DNA of 64,000 nucleotides from assembly GCF_018531195.1 (NCBI RefSeq), contig NZ_JAHDYS010000004.1:238552-302551 (forward strand). Direction: 5' to 3'. The position numbers and the translations under genes are program-made. Below the pieces are notes generated by a model. That model was not told the DNA's origin, searched no databases, and was given only the letters and a program-made list of their open reading frames with translations. Below, in pieces: positions 1-8,360 of the stretch. Positions within the stretch are counted from its first letter, which is position 1, and every line of letters starts with the position of its first letter. The stretch is from Pelotalea chapellei (GTDB lineage: Bacteria; Desulfobacterota; Desulfuromonadia; Geobacterales; Pseudopelobacteraceae).

Positions 1-2
1 CT

Positions 3-515
3 GCTGTTGCCTGTTCAGGCGGAAATCCGTCCTCTCCTTCCGCAGAGACCGGCGCAGCCTCAACAGCACCGGAGAAGAAGATCAAACTCTACTCCGCCAC
101 CCGGAAAGGATATGTGATGAGCAATAAGGTCTTTAAAAGCGAAGCGGAATGGCGAAAGCAGCTTACTGCGGAGCAGTTCCATGTCGCCAGGGAAAAAGGA
201 ACGGAAAGGGCCTACAGCGGGGCAACCTGGAACAACCATGAGAAAGGGATCTACCAATGTATCTGCTGCGGCAACGATCTCTACAGCTCTGAACACAAGT
301 ATGAATCGGGCACCGGCTGGCCAAGCTTCTGGCAACCGATCGCGCCAGAAAACATCGCGACCCGTCCCGACAACAGCCTTTTCTCCCATCGCACCGAAGT
401 TGTCTGCAGTCGTTGCGATGCCCACCTGGGGCATGTCTTTGAGGATGGCCCCCGGCCTACCGGCCTGCGCTACTGTATGAACTCTGCTGCGATGAAATTC
501 GTCAAGACTTCCTGA
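3..515 (+). CDS. msrB: peptide-methionine (R)-S-oxide reductase MsrB, lipoprotein form (5' partial)
   Basis: Reduces the R-epimer of methionine sulfoxide in proteins. The frame is open back to the window edge, so the start lies outside. An ATG at 117 could be called, but the residues before it (AVAC followed by a Gly/Ser/Pro/Thr-rich linker) look like the end of a lipoprotein signal peptide, with the lipid-modified Cys at bases 12-14. The catalytic domain follows: FKSEAEWRKQL, GTERAYSG, two zinc CxxC pairs (CICC and CSRC), ESGTGWPSFW, HLGHVFEDGP and the catalytic Cys in RYCMNS. All MsrB signature residues are present. Envelope anchoring fits repair of periplasmic proteins. Identity of the domain is very secure; the lipoprotein reading is an inference from a partial signal and should be checked with upstream sequence. 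Confidence 0.9.
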   Translation, partial: AVACSGGNPSSPSAETGAASTAPEKKIKLYSATRKGYVMSNKVFKSEAEWRKQLTAEQFHVAREKGTERAYSGATWNNHEKGIYQCICCGNDLYSSEHKYESGTGWPSFWQPIAPENIATRPDNSLFSHRTEVVCSRCDAHLGHVFEDGPRPTGLRYCMNSAAMKFVKTS

Positions 516-522
516 CCAGGTG

Positions 523-2031
523 ATGAATATTCTGCCAGACACAGAGGAGAACAGGCTGCTGGCTGAGAATGTGCATCCTGCGGACTGGGTCAATCCCGTA
601 CCGACAGAACGTTACAATCTTGCAGTAATCGGTGCGGGTACGGCCGGACTCGTCTGCGCAGCCGGCGCCGCCGGCCTGGGTGGCAAAATCGCCCTGATCG
701 AACGGCACCTGATGGGAGGAGACTGCCTCAATGCCGGCTGCGTCCCCTCAAAGGGGATTATCAGGGCAGCCCGAGCAGCGCATGATGCTCGCAACAGTGC
801 CGGCCTGGGTGTCAATAGTGATTTAAATTTTGATTTCTCCGTTGCCATGGAACGCATGCGGCGCATCCGGGCCGGCCTCAGTCACCATGATTCTGCACGG
901 CGATTCCGAGACGAGCTGGGGGTGGATGTTTTTATCGGTGAAGCCAGGTTTTGCGGACCTGACTGCATTCAAGTCGGCGACACCAGACTTTTCTTCGCAA
1001 AAGCGGCTGTCTGCAGCGGTGCCCGGGCCGCGGCTCCCTCGATTCCGGGACTTGCCGAAGCGGGCTATCACACCAATGAGACGATCTTCTCGCTGACAGA
1101 ACTGCCTCCACGGCTGGCAGTCATTGGCGCCGGACCCATTGGTTGTGAATTGGCACAGGCCTTTGCACGTTTTGGCAGCCAGGTAACGTTGCTGCAGTCA
1201 GGAGCACAGATTCTGGAGCGCGAGGACCGGGACGCAGCTGAAATACTGCATGACACCCTTCGTAAGGAAGGGATCGATCTGCGGCTCGGCGTGAGCATCA
1301 AAGAAGCACAACGCCGCGGCAGTGACCGGATTATTTATATGCAAAAGGGCACTGCTCTTCAGGAAATCGCTGTTGATGAGATACTGGTCGGCGTGGGGCG
1401 AGCTCCCAACACTGAAGGCCTGGGGCTTGAAGCGGCAGGCATCACCTATGACTCAGCCGGTATTATTGTCAATGACACCCTGCAGACCTCGAATCCCCAC
1501 GTGTATGCAGCAGGCGACATCTGCTCCAAGTTCAAGTTTACCCATACCGCCGATGCCCAGGCGCGCATCCTGATCGCCAATGCGCTTTTCATGGGCAGAC
1601 AGAAAACATCTGCCCTGACCATTCCCTGGTGTACCTACACGGATCCGGAAATCGCCCATGTAGGGCTTTATGCACAGAACGCACAGAAACAGGGATATGA
1701 AGTAACCACCTTAACCGTATCATTGAGCGAGGTTGACCGTGCAGTCATCGACGGAGAGTCGGAGGGATTTGCCCGGGTGCATCTGCGAAGCGGATCAGAC
1801 AGAATTCTGGGTGTCACCATTGTGGCGAAACATGCCGGAGAAATGATCAGTGAATTTTCCCTGGCCATCACCAATGGCCTTGGCCTGAAGGCTATTGCGA
1901 AAACAATCCACCCCTACCCGACCCAGGCGGAAGCTCTCAAAAAACTGGGTGATGCCTACAACAGAACCCGGCTGACACCTTTCCTGAAGCGGCTGCTTAC
2001 CGGGTGGCTGAAGTGGCAACGACGAAAATAA
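523..2031 (+). CDS. mercuric reductase-like FAD-dependent pyridine nucleotide-disulfide oxidoreductase
   Basis: Flavoprotein of the MerA/dihydrolipoamide dehydrogenase family, about 502 residues. Seen: FAD-binding GAGTAG near the N-terminus, redox-active CLNAGCVPSK, a second nucleotide fold GAGPIGCELAQAF, the FAD-binding AAGDIC segment, and a C-terminal dimerisation domain with HPYPTQAEALKKLG. It lacks the N-terminal heavy-metal domain and the C-terminal Cys pair that Hg(II) reductases use, so mercury is an unlikely substrate. It lies 7 bp after msrB and 10 bp before a thioesterase, at the head of an arsS operon. Homologues of this type often sit beside TVP38 membrane proteins, as here. The ATG at 523 is preferred over the adjacent GTG at 520. 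The substrate is unknown; a disulfide or quinone-type electron transfer role linked to the operon is inferred. Confidence 0.85.
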   Translation: MNILPDTEENRLLAENVHPADWVNPVPTERYNLAVIGAGTAGLVCAAGAAGLGGKIALIERHLMGGDCLNAGCVPSKGIIRAARAAHDARNSAGLGVNSDLNFDFSVAMERMRRIRAGLSHHDSARRFRDELGVDVFIGEARFCGPDCIQVGDTRLFFAKAAVCSGARAAAPSIPGLAEAGYHTNETIFSLTELPPRLAVIGAGPIGCELAQAFARFGSQVTLLQSGAQILEREDRDAAEILHDTLRKEGIDLRLGVSIKEAQRRGSDRIIYMQKGTALQEIAVDEILVGVGRAPNTEGLGLEAAGITYDSAGIIVNDTLQTSNPHVYAAGDICSKFKFTHTADAQARILIANALFMGRQKTSALTIPWCTYTDPEIAHVGLYAQNAQKQGYEVTTLTVSLSEVDRAVIDGESEGFARVHLRSGSDRILGVTIVAKHAGEMISEFSLAITNGLGLKAIAKTIHPYPTQAEALKKLGDAYNRTRLTPFLKRLLTGWLKWQRRK

Positions 2032-2041
2032 AGGAATAGCC

Positions 2042-2461
2042 ATGAAGACAACACTCGTACCCGGATTGGAACACACCTTCAGCTTCAAGGTTTCACCTGA
2101 AAAAACCGTACCTCACGTCTACCCTGAATCTGACCTCTTCCGGGACATGCCGCACGTGTTTGCCACCGCTTTTATGGTAGGCTTCATGGAGTGGGCCTGT
2201 ATGGAAGCATTGCGCCCATACCTGGATGACGACGAATGCACCCTGGGGACCATGATCAACGTCACTCATCAGGCGGCCACTCCGCCAGGCATGCAGGTGA
2301 CGGCCCACGTACGATGCCTGGAGGTGGAGGGGAAGCGGACCGTGTGGGAGATTGAAGCGCGCGACGAAGTGGAGGTCATCGGCAAGGGCACCCATGAACG
2401 TTTCACAGTCAATAAAGACAAGTTCGCGGCGCGCGTTGCCACCAAAGGGCGCACGCCTTGA
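2042..2461 (+). CDS. hot-dog fold thioesterase, FlK (fluoroacetyl-CoA thioesterase)-like
   Basis: Small protein of 139 residues with the pattern of the FlK-like thioesterase family: an N-terminal strand region, then FATAFMVGFMEWACMEALRPYL (central helix with the acidic residue) and TMINVTHQAATPPGMQV, followed by the strand-rich C-terminal half ending in ERFTVNKDKF. It has no signal peptide or membrane segment, so it is cytoplasmic. A ribosome binding site (AAAGGAATAG) lies just before the ATG. Its stop overlaps the TTG start of the next gene (TTGA), implying translational coupling. It probably hydrolyses a small acyl-CoA; what this has to do with the arsenic/redox operon is not apparent from the sequence. 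Confidence 0.75.
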   Translation: MKTTLVPGLEHTFSFKVSPEKTVPHVYPESDLFRDMPHVFATAFMVGFMEWACMEALRPYLDDDECTLGTMINVTHQAATPPGMQVTAHVRCLEVEGKRTVWEIEARDEVEVIGKGTHERFTVNKDKFAARVATKGRTP

Positions 2462-3135
2462 ACCGAAAAAAGCTTCTGATCATACTCATTGCTGGGGTAG
2501 CAATAGGATTTTTTTTCTGGCTGGACCTGTCGCGTTTTCTCACGCTCCAGGAACTCAAGGCGTGGCACCAGACCCTGCTTGAGTACCGCAGGACTCACCC
2601 TCTTGCCATGGTGGCAGGTTTCATGGCGATCTATATCATCCAGACCGCCCTGTCACTGCCGGGTGCGACCATACTTTCCCTGGCTGCCGGTGCCATATTC
2701 GGAGCGATCGCCGGGACAGTCTATGCCATAGGCGCTGCCGGCATCGGTGCCACTCTGGCATTTCTGGCAACCCGCTATCTGCTGGCAGATATGGTGCAGA
2801 ACAAGTTTGGGCATAAGCTGGAAAGGATCAACAGCGAACTTGAGGCACGGGGGCTGAACTATCTGCTGTTCCTGCGACTGGTGCCGCTGTTCCCCTTTTT
2901 TCTGATCAATCTGGCCGCCGGCTTGACACGCCTGCCGCTGTCAACTTTTGTGCTCGGCACAGTGCTGGGCATCATTCCCGGCGGTTTTGTTTTTGTCAAC
3001 GCCGGTGCCAGTCTGGCAACGGTCACTACGACTTCAGACATCGCCTCACCACGGGTACTGGGCTCGCTGGCTCTGCTGGGATTTTTCGCCCTGTTGCCTG
3101 CGCTCTATACCAAAATAAAAGGGAGAACCACCTGA
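2458..3135 (+). CDS. TVP38/TMEM64 (DedA/VTT-type) family membrane protein
   Basis: Integral membrane protein of 225 residues. Hydrophobic segments are visible near residues 5-20, 50-75, 77-105, 135-155, 160-185 and 198-215. The central VTT-type core contains LSLPGATILSLAAGAIFG and a later FLRLVPLFPFFLINLAAG, the re-entrant-loop signature of the SNARE-associated/DedA superfamily. The start is the TTG at 2458, overlapping the previous stop and preceded by AAAGGG; no other plausible Met lies before the first membrane helix. In other genomes this family is often paired or fused with MerA-like flavoproteins, and it stands two genes after one here. Transport of lipids, protons or selenite has been suggested for relatives; the true substrate is unknown. 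Confidence 0.85.
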   Translation: MNRKKLLIILIAGVAIGFFFWLDLSRFLTLQELKAWHQTLLEYRRTHPLAMVAGFMAIYIIQTALSLPGATILSLAAGAIFGAIAGTVYAIGAAGIGATLAFLATRYLLADMVQNKFGHKLERINSELEARGLNYLLFLRLVPLFPFFLINLAAGLTRLPLSTFVLGTVLGIIPGGFVFVNAGASLATVTTTSDIASPRVLGSLALLGFFALLPALYTKIKGRTT

Positions 3136-3468
3136 ATGGAAACCTATTACAACAAGGCAGACCTGGCCAGCTTCGGTGATATCGGCAAGGATGCCCCTGA
3201 ACTGGCTGGCAAGTTCTTCGATTACTATGGTGCAGTGTTCGCAGAGGGGGCCCTGACTGAACGGGAAAAGGCACTGATCGCCCTGGCTGTTGCTCACGCG
3301 GTCCAGTGCCCCTACTGCATCGACTCCTACACCACCGCCTGCCTCGAAAAGGGCTCCAATCTGGAGGAAATGACCGAAGCCTTGCATGTGGTCACCGCCA
3401 TTCGCGGTGGAGCATCGCTTGTACATGGCATACAAATGCGCAAAATTGCTGAGAAACTGTCCCTCTAG
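3136..3468 (+). CDS. arsenosugar biosynthesis-associated AhpD-like (carboxymuconolactone decarboxylase family) protein
   Basis: Protein of 110 residues beginning directly after the previous stop. It has the alpha-helical AhpD/CMD fold signature: ALAVAHAVQCPYCIDSYT with the redox CxxC pair (CPYC), then a helical tail containing VTAIRGGASLVHG. The CxxC plus downstream acidic/His residues match peroxidase-like AhpD relatives that use a disulfide relay. The position immediately upstream of arsS is the characteristic setting of the small peroxidase-like protein found in arsenosugar clusters, which guides the name. It may supply or remove reducing equivalents for ArsS or the flavoprotein; this is inference. 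No UGA interrupts the frame, so this copy is an ordinary Cys protein. Confidence 0.8.
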   Translation: METYYNKADLASFGDIGKDAPELAGKFFDYYGAVFAEGALTEREKALIALAVAHAVQCPYCIDSYTTACLEKGSNLEEMTEALHVVTAIRGGASLVHGIQMRKIAEKLSL

Positions 3469-3485
3469 ATACTGCGGCTGTGCAT

Positions 3486-4454
3486 ATGAACACGTGTGAT
3501 TTCAAAAAAGAACTGGAACGCCACAATCTGCAGCTCACGCGCGCGGAGACAACCGCCCTGCAGGTTAATATCGGGTTGGCCTGTGACCTCGCCTGCCGCC
3601 ACTGCCACCTGGAGGCAGGACCGGCACGTACAGAAATGATGGATGAGGAGACTGTTTCAGCAGTCATTCAGTGCGCCCGTCGCCTCCCTTTCAACACAAT
3701 CGACATTACCGGGGGTGCGCCTGAACTGCTGCCGTTTCTGCCGCATATGATAGAGAGCCTGGCTCCCCTCGCCCCACACCTGATCGTGCGCACAAATCTG
3801 GTGAGCCTGGCACGCCCGGAGTCGAAACTGCTGCCGGAGTTGTACCGTCACCACAAAGTCATCATCTCCGCATCCCTCCCGGCCACCAATGCATCGCAGA
3901 CTGAATCCCAGCGCGGCAGTGGAGTGTGGGCCACCAGCCTGAGCATGCTGAAAGAGCTGAACCGGATCGGCTACGGCGTGGAGGGAAGCGGTCTGCAACT
4001 TGATCTTATCTCCAACCCCGCTGGAGCCTTTTTGCCGGCAGGGCAGGCCCAGACCGAGCGCCGCTACCGTCAGGATCTGCAACGGCGCCATGGCATCGTG
4101 TTCACCAATCTTTATACTTTTGCCAACGTCCCGCTGGGACGTTTCCGCGCCTGGCTGGAGCAGTCCGGCAATTTGGATAGTTATCTCAAGAAACTGAGCG
4201 GCAGCTTCAATTCCTGCACCGTGGCCGGTCTGATGTGCCGCTCACAGATCTCTGTGGACTGGAATGGTTTCCTGTATGACTGTGATTTCAATCTGGCCGC
4301 CGGACTGCATCACGGCGAGCGAAGAATACATATTTCAGAGCTGAAGCAACTGCCTGCCTGCGGCACTGCCGTTCCGGTTGGAGATCACTGCTACGCCTGC
4401 ACCGCCGGCTCGGGCTTCACCTGAGGCGGCAGCATCACTGCCCAGGATGGGTAG
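3486..4454 (+). CDS. arsS: arsenosugar biosynthesis radical SAM selenoprotein ArsS (UGA at 4422-4424 read as Sec)
   Basis: Radical SAM enzyme of the ArsS family, which makes an arsenic-sugar precursor from S-adenosylmethionine in arsenosugar synthesis. The [4Fe-4S] motif CxxxCxxC is at C33, C37, C40 (CDLACRHCH), followed by IDITGGAPEL. The C-terminal half is Cys-rich: SCTVAGLMC, LYDCDFN, then HCYACTAGSGFT. A plain ORF stops there, but the TGA is followed in frame by GGSITAQDG and a TAG at 4452. The expected family ending is CTAGxGSSCGG with Cys or Sec at the position of this TGA, so UGA is read as Sec at about residue 313, giving 322 residues. A hairpin with a loop G 21 nt past the UGA supports this. 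The start is ATG 3486; GTG 3480 is possible. No arsM methyltransferase lies in the window. Confidence 0.85.
4422..4454 (+). promoter_or_regulatory. candidate bacterial SECIS element with Sec UGA codon
   Basis: The UGA (4422-4424) is followed by a hairpin: CTGCCC (4438-4443) pairs with GGGTAG (4449-4454) around the loop AGGAT. The six pairs include one G-U. The loop has G at its second position, 21 nt after the UGA. Known bacterial SECIS elements are short stem-loops with a G among the first two loop bases some 16-37 nt past the UGA, so geometry and loop (compare AGGU in fdhF) fit. A competing stem GGCAG/CTGCC (4428-4442) can also form. Confidence 0.7.
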
Positions 4455-4543
4455 CACAAGTATGTTTCCTGCAGAACTGCAACTCTGATCGGCAGAAGAA
4501 GAATAGATCCGACTTCTTCGCCTGTTCGACATTTTCCTTTTCC

Positions 4544-4571
4544 TTGCTTTCAGCAGGAAAATATATATAAT
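4544..4571 (+). promoter_or_regulatory. candidate sigma-70 promoter for the RNase E/G gene
   Basis: TTGCTT (4544-4549) and a perfect TATAAT (4566-4571) are separated by 16 bp in an AT-rich stretch. This leaves an untranslated leader of about 115 bases before the RNase E/G start, with a small hairpin CGGCC-CACC-GGCCG near 4597-4610. The -35 is weak. RNase E autoregulates through its leader in other bacteria; whether this leader acts so is unknown. Confidence 0.5.
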
Positions 4572-4695
4572 TTAACATTTTCTAAAGAGACTTATTCGGC
4601 CCACCGGCCGTTTCATACAAAAACATGCGCGCCCTCAGAAATACTGCGGGGATAGCGGCACCAGAATTGTCTTAAGCGAAAGGTTCTACACCCCC

Positions 4696-7008
4696 ATGAC
4701 CACAACCACCGTTAGCAAAAAAATGCTGATCAACGTCATGCACCCCGAAGAGGCCCGAGTGGCCATCGTGCATGACGGCCGCCTGATGGAACTCAACATT
4801 GAAATCACCGGCAAGGAACAGACCAAGGGAAACATCTATAAAGGAGTAGTGCTGCGGGTTGAACCGGGGCTGCAAGCCGCCTTTGTGGATATCGGACGAG
4901 CCAAGCCGGGTTTCCTGCAGATAGGGGAATTACACCCGGATTTCTGGCAGTGGCGGGAAGACATCCCGGAAGACCAGCGTAAGCGACGTCCCCGCATCCA
5001 GGAAGTATTGCGACGCGGACAGGAACTGCTGGTGCAGGTTGAAAAAGACGAGCGTGACAACAAGGGTTCTGCACTGACGACCTATCTCTCCCTTCCGGGG
5101 CGCTACATGGTGATCATGCCGGGCAGCGACTCGAGCGGCATTTCCCGCAAAGTGGAGCAGGAAGGGGTGCGCAAGCAGCTTAAGGAAATCATGTCCGGCA
5201 TGAACATTCCCGAAGGGATCGGCTATATCATCCGCACCGAGGCCGTAGGACGCACACCGGAAGAACTGCAGCGGGATCTGGACAACCTCATAAACATGTA
5301 CAACGGCATCAAGCAGACCGCTGCAGAGATCAAGGGTTCCGGCGAAGTCTACCGCGACAGCGGCTTGATCATCCGCTTTATCCGCGACTATTTCTCAGAT
5401 GATATCGATGAAGTGCTGGTGGACAGCAAAGAGGCCTATACTGAAGCTAAGTCTTTCTTTCGCGAGAACATGCCGAAGCGGGAAAAGCTGGTCAAGCTGC
5501 ACAAGGAAAAACGGCCGATTTTCTCCCGGTTCCAGCTTGAGGAACAGATCGACCAGATCTACGAGAAGCGCGTGCCGCTTCCTTCAGGAGGCTCCCTGAT
5601 TATCGAACCGACCGAAGCCCTGGTCAGTATCGATGTAAACTCCGGCAAGACCAGCGGTGAAAAAGGTGTTGAAGACACCGCTTTCAGGACCAATATGGAG
5701 GCAGCCGAAGAGGTAGCCCGCCAGCTCCGCCTGCGCGACCTGGGCGGTCTGATCGTGATTGACTTCATCGACATGCGCGACCGCAAACACAATCATGATG
5801 TTGAGAAGACCCTCAAGCAGGCCCTTAAAATGGACAAGGCCCGTGTTAACCTCGGACGCATATCCGAATTCGGCATTCTCGAGATGTCTCGCCAGCGCAT
5901 TGCAAAAACACTGAACGATGCGATCCATCTGGCGTGCCCTCATTGTGAAGGACGCGGCAAGGTAAAATCAGTGGAAGCCATGGCTCTTTCATTTTTACGC
6001 AAAGTGCATGGCGCTGCAGCAAAAGGTACCGTTGCCGAAGTGCAAGGTGGTCTGCCGCTGGAAGTGGCCTATTACCTGCTCAACCGCAAGAAGCGGGAAC
6101 TGATCCAGATCGAGAAGGACTACGAAATTGAAGTTACTGTAAAAGGCAAGACCTCATTCCTGCTCAACCAGCTTGAGCTCGAAGTCATCAAGCGCGAGAA
6201 ACACCACCATGATGAAATTCCTTTACCTGAGCCTGTTCCTGCAAAAAGTACTGTGGCGATCCTAAAGGATGAAGCCGTGCTGGTGAGTAACGAAGAACTG
6301 CAGACCGCCCAAGATGCCACACCCGCAGAAGGCGGCAAAAAGCGCAAGCGCCGCCGCAAAAAGAAAAAACCGGCCGGCGAGACTGGTGCGGCGACCGAAC
6401 AACAGGTGGAAGCGACTGTTACCGAGCCGACCACCGAAGAGGGTATCGCTCCCGAAACAGAAACACAGGAACCTGCACCGGCTGCACATGAACCCGCAAC
6501 CGATGAACATCCTGAAGCTGAAGGTGCAGCCAAGCCCAAAAAGCGTAAGCGGCGGCGAAGCAGGAAACCCAAGGCACATGAAGAAGCGGCCGCAACATTG
6601 CAGGAAACATCTGCCGGAGAACAACTGGAAACTCATGTGGTTGAGCCAGCACCAGGAATCGTACCTGAACCGCATGCTGAAGCAATCCTGCCTGCAACTA
6701 CCGAAAAACCGAAGCGAGCGAGAGCCCCCAGAGCAAGAAAAAAACCTATAGCAGACGCACCTGAGCAAGACTTTCTGGCTGAACCGGCCGCACTGGAATC
6801 ACCTGCCACTGAAACGGTTGCAACAACACCGGAGCCTCAAGCGCCGGAAGCTCCTGCACCCCAAAAATCCCGGCGCAGGGCGCCAAAAAAGAAGACGGAG
6901 GAACCTGCTCCGGCAATAGAGCCTCCCCCAGCGGAGCCTGAAGCAGAGATAAAAAAGAAACCGGCACCCCGTCCAAGGCGCAAGAAAAAGGAAACGGAAA
7001 CAACCTGA
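4696..7008 (+). CDS. rng: ribonuclease E/G family endoribonuclease with long basic C-terminal tail
   Basis: Endoribonuclease for rRNA maturation and mRNA decay, 770 residues. The S1-like domain is near residues 40-125, with the RNase E/G core to about 500. Seen: catalytic SIDVNSGK and VIDFIDMRD with the magnesium-binding Asp residues, the RISEFGILEMSRQR segment, and the zinc-link CPHCEGRGK that joins dimers. The tail from about residue 530 is low-complexity: five Lys/Arg-rich blocks (for example KKRKRRRKKKKP) alternate with Ala/Pro/Glu stretches, as in RNase E scaffold regions that bind RNA and partner proteins. The core is closer to RNase G in length, so the symbol rng is a choice; rne is equally defensible. 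ATG 4696 begins a conserved N-terminus. It follows its own promoter and is not coupled to arsS. Confidence 0.93.
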   Translation: MTTTTVSKKMLINVMHPEEARVAIVHDGRLMELNIEITGKEQTKGNIYKGVVLRVEPGLQAAFVDIGRAKPGFLQIGELHPDFWQWREDIPEDQRKRRPRIQEVLRRGQELLVQVEKDERDNKGSALTTYLSLPGRYMVIMPGSDSSGISRKVEQEGVRKQLKEIMSGMNIPEGIGYIIRTEAVGRTPEELQRDLDNLINMYNGIKQTAAEIKGSGEVYRDSGLIIRFIRDYFSDDIDEVLVDSKEAYTEAKSFFRENMPKREKLVKLHKEKRPIFSRFQLEEQIDQIYEKRVPLPSGGSLIIEPTEALVSIDVNSGKTSGEKGVEDTAFRTNMEAAEEVARQLRLRDLGGLIVIDFIDMRDRKHNHDVEKTLKQALKMDKARVNLGRISEFGILEMSRQRIAKTLNDAIHLACPHCEGRGKVKSVEAMALSFLRKVHGAAAKGTVAEVQGGLPLEVAYYLLNRKKRELIQIEKDYEIEVTVKGKTSFLLNQLELEVIKREKHHHDEIPLPEPVPAKSTVAILKDEAVLVSNEELQTAQDATPAEGGKKRKRRRKKKKPAGETGAATEQQVEATVTEPTTEEGIAPETETQEPAPAAHEPATDEHPEAEGAAKPKKRKRRRSRKPKAHEEAAATLQETSAGEQLETHVVEPAPGIVPEPHAEAILPATTEKPKRARAPRARKKPIADAPEQDFLAEPAALESPATETVATTPEPQAPEAPAPQKSRRRAPKKKTEEPAPAIEPPPAEPEAEIKKKPAPRPRRKKKETETT

Positions 7009-7065
7009 AGCACGCATCAATTTTGTCTTAATGCAGGCACACCCATAACCAGCAGGAGTCAGTCG

Positions 7066-8238
7066 ATGAACCGCTTTTTCCAGATTTTTACCATGATGCT
7101 TTTAACGGGATGCTTTGCCGGCTGTGGAGGCTCCTCCTCAACAAACGCCACCACCAATTATGCACTTCCCATACCCCTGACGAATATTTCACTGCCCAGT
7201 CAAATGGGTGGCGCTTTCCAGAAACCGACACCGCTGCCATTAGCCACGACAACCGCGACAGTAAACACCTTCGCCGGCAGCACGATTGGTTTCACCAACA
7301 ACTCCACGGCAAGACTTGCAGCCAAATTCAATCATCCGATCAGCATCACCACCAACGGAACAGATCTGTACGTTGCTGACTACAATAATAACGTGATACG
7401 TAAAATTTCCACAACAGGGGCCCCAACTCCCGATAAAGATGCCTCCACAATAGCTACTGGCTTCAATCAACCGGCCGCCATTACCATGGAATCTACCAAC
7501 CTCTATATTGCCGATTCAGGCAATTTCGTGATTAAAAAAATTGATCTTGTCACCAACGCAGTTACAGTTCTCGCCGGCACTGCGGGCACAGCAGGATCAT
7601 TGGATGCGGTCGGCACCGCTGCACGTTTCAACCAGATCAACGGCATCACCACCGATGGAAAATATCTTTACGTCAGCGACTCAGACGACACCATCCGCAC
7701 GGTCGATATAACGAGCGGAGCCGTTACCACCCTTGCAGGAACACCTGGCAAAGCAGGCTCAGACGATGGCATACAGTCAGCTGCTCGGTTCAATCAACCG
7801 GCAAATCTGACCACTGACGGCACCTCCCTGTTTGTCGCTGACTTCAACAACGCCACTATACGCCGAATTGTTATTGCTACCGGCAAAGTTACAACTCTGG
7901 CGGGCATAACGGGTAGACATGGCATGGATGACGGACCATCCACTACAGCTACCTTCTTTCACCCAAATGGAATCACCACAGATGGCACCTATCTTTATGT
8001 GACTGACTATAACGACACGAGCTTACCCAACCCCCAATACTGGAGTGCCATCCGTAAAGTTGAAATTGCCACGGGAAAGGTCACGACCATAGCGGGTGGT
8101 ATAAGTTCCACCTTTCCCAATTCTGTTGATGCATCTGGAACCAGTGCCCGTTTTACCAACCCCGTCGGCATAACTACGGACGGCCTAAGTCTGTATGTGG
8201 CGGACAGCGGAAACAACACCATCAGAAGAATCGAATAG
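7066..8238 (+). CDS. NHL-repeat beta-propeller lipoprotein
   Basis: Exported protein of 390 residues. The signal peptide ends in a lipobox LTGC with Cys at residue 16; a second Cys at 20 (AGCGG) is an alternative. After a Ser/Thr/Asn linker there are about six NHL-type propeller blades with the recurring pattern ITTDGTxLYVADxxNxxIRKI, spaced about 55 residues apart, and linker strands of the type VTTLAGTPG. One blade near residues 300-330 carries a short insertion. A six-bladed propeller is expected, probably displayed on the outer membrane or in the periplasm, where such folds bind protein or sugar ligands. A good ribosome site (AGGAG) precedes ATG 7066. Function is unknown; it stands alone between RNase E/G and the lysS promoter. 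Confidence 0.8.
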   Translation: MNRFFQIFTMMLLTGCFAGCGGSSSTNATTNYALPIPLTNISLPSQMGGAFQKPTPLPLATTTATVNTFAGSTIGFTNNSTARLAAKFNHPISITTNGTDLYVADYNNNVIRKISTTGAPTPDKDASTIATGFNQPAAITMESTNLYIADSGNFVIKKIDLVTNAVTVLAGTAGTAGSLDAVGTAARFNQINGITTDGKYLYVSDSDDTIRTVDITSGAVTTLAGTPGKAGSDDGIQSAARFNQPANLTTDGTSLFVADFNNATIRRIVIATGKVTTLAGITGRHGMDDGPSTTATFFHPNGITTDGTYLYVTDYNDTSLPNPQYWSAIRKVEIATGKVTTIAGGISSTFPNSVDASGTSARFTNPVGITTDGLSLYVADSGNNTIRRIE

Positions 8239-8281
8239 TTTTATTTCAAAACAGATGCCCATACCGACACCCCCTTTTTTC

Positions 8282-8310
8282 TTGACGTACCGGAGTGTTG
8301 TCGATATTTT
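8282..8310 (+). promoter_or_regulatory. sigma-70 promoter of the lysS-lol-bamA-lpx operon
   Basis: TTGACG (8282-8287), a 17-bp spacer and TATTTT (8305-8310) form a near-consensus promoter 50 bp before lysS. No other promoter this good was seen in the close-packed genes to about 18 kb, so it may drive much of the envelope operon. Confidence 0.65.
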
Positions 8311-8360
8311 TATGCGTTCTTTAAACTGCATTTTCAGTTGTGAAAGGTTGAACCAATACT

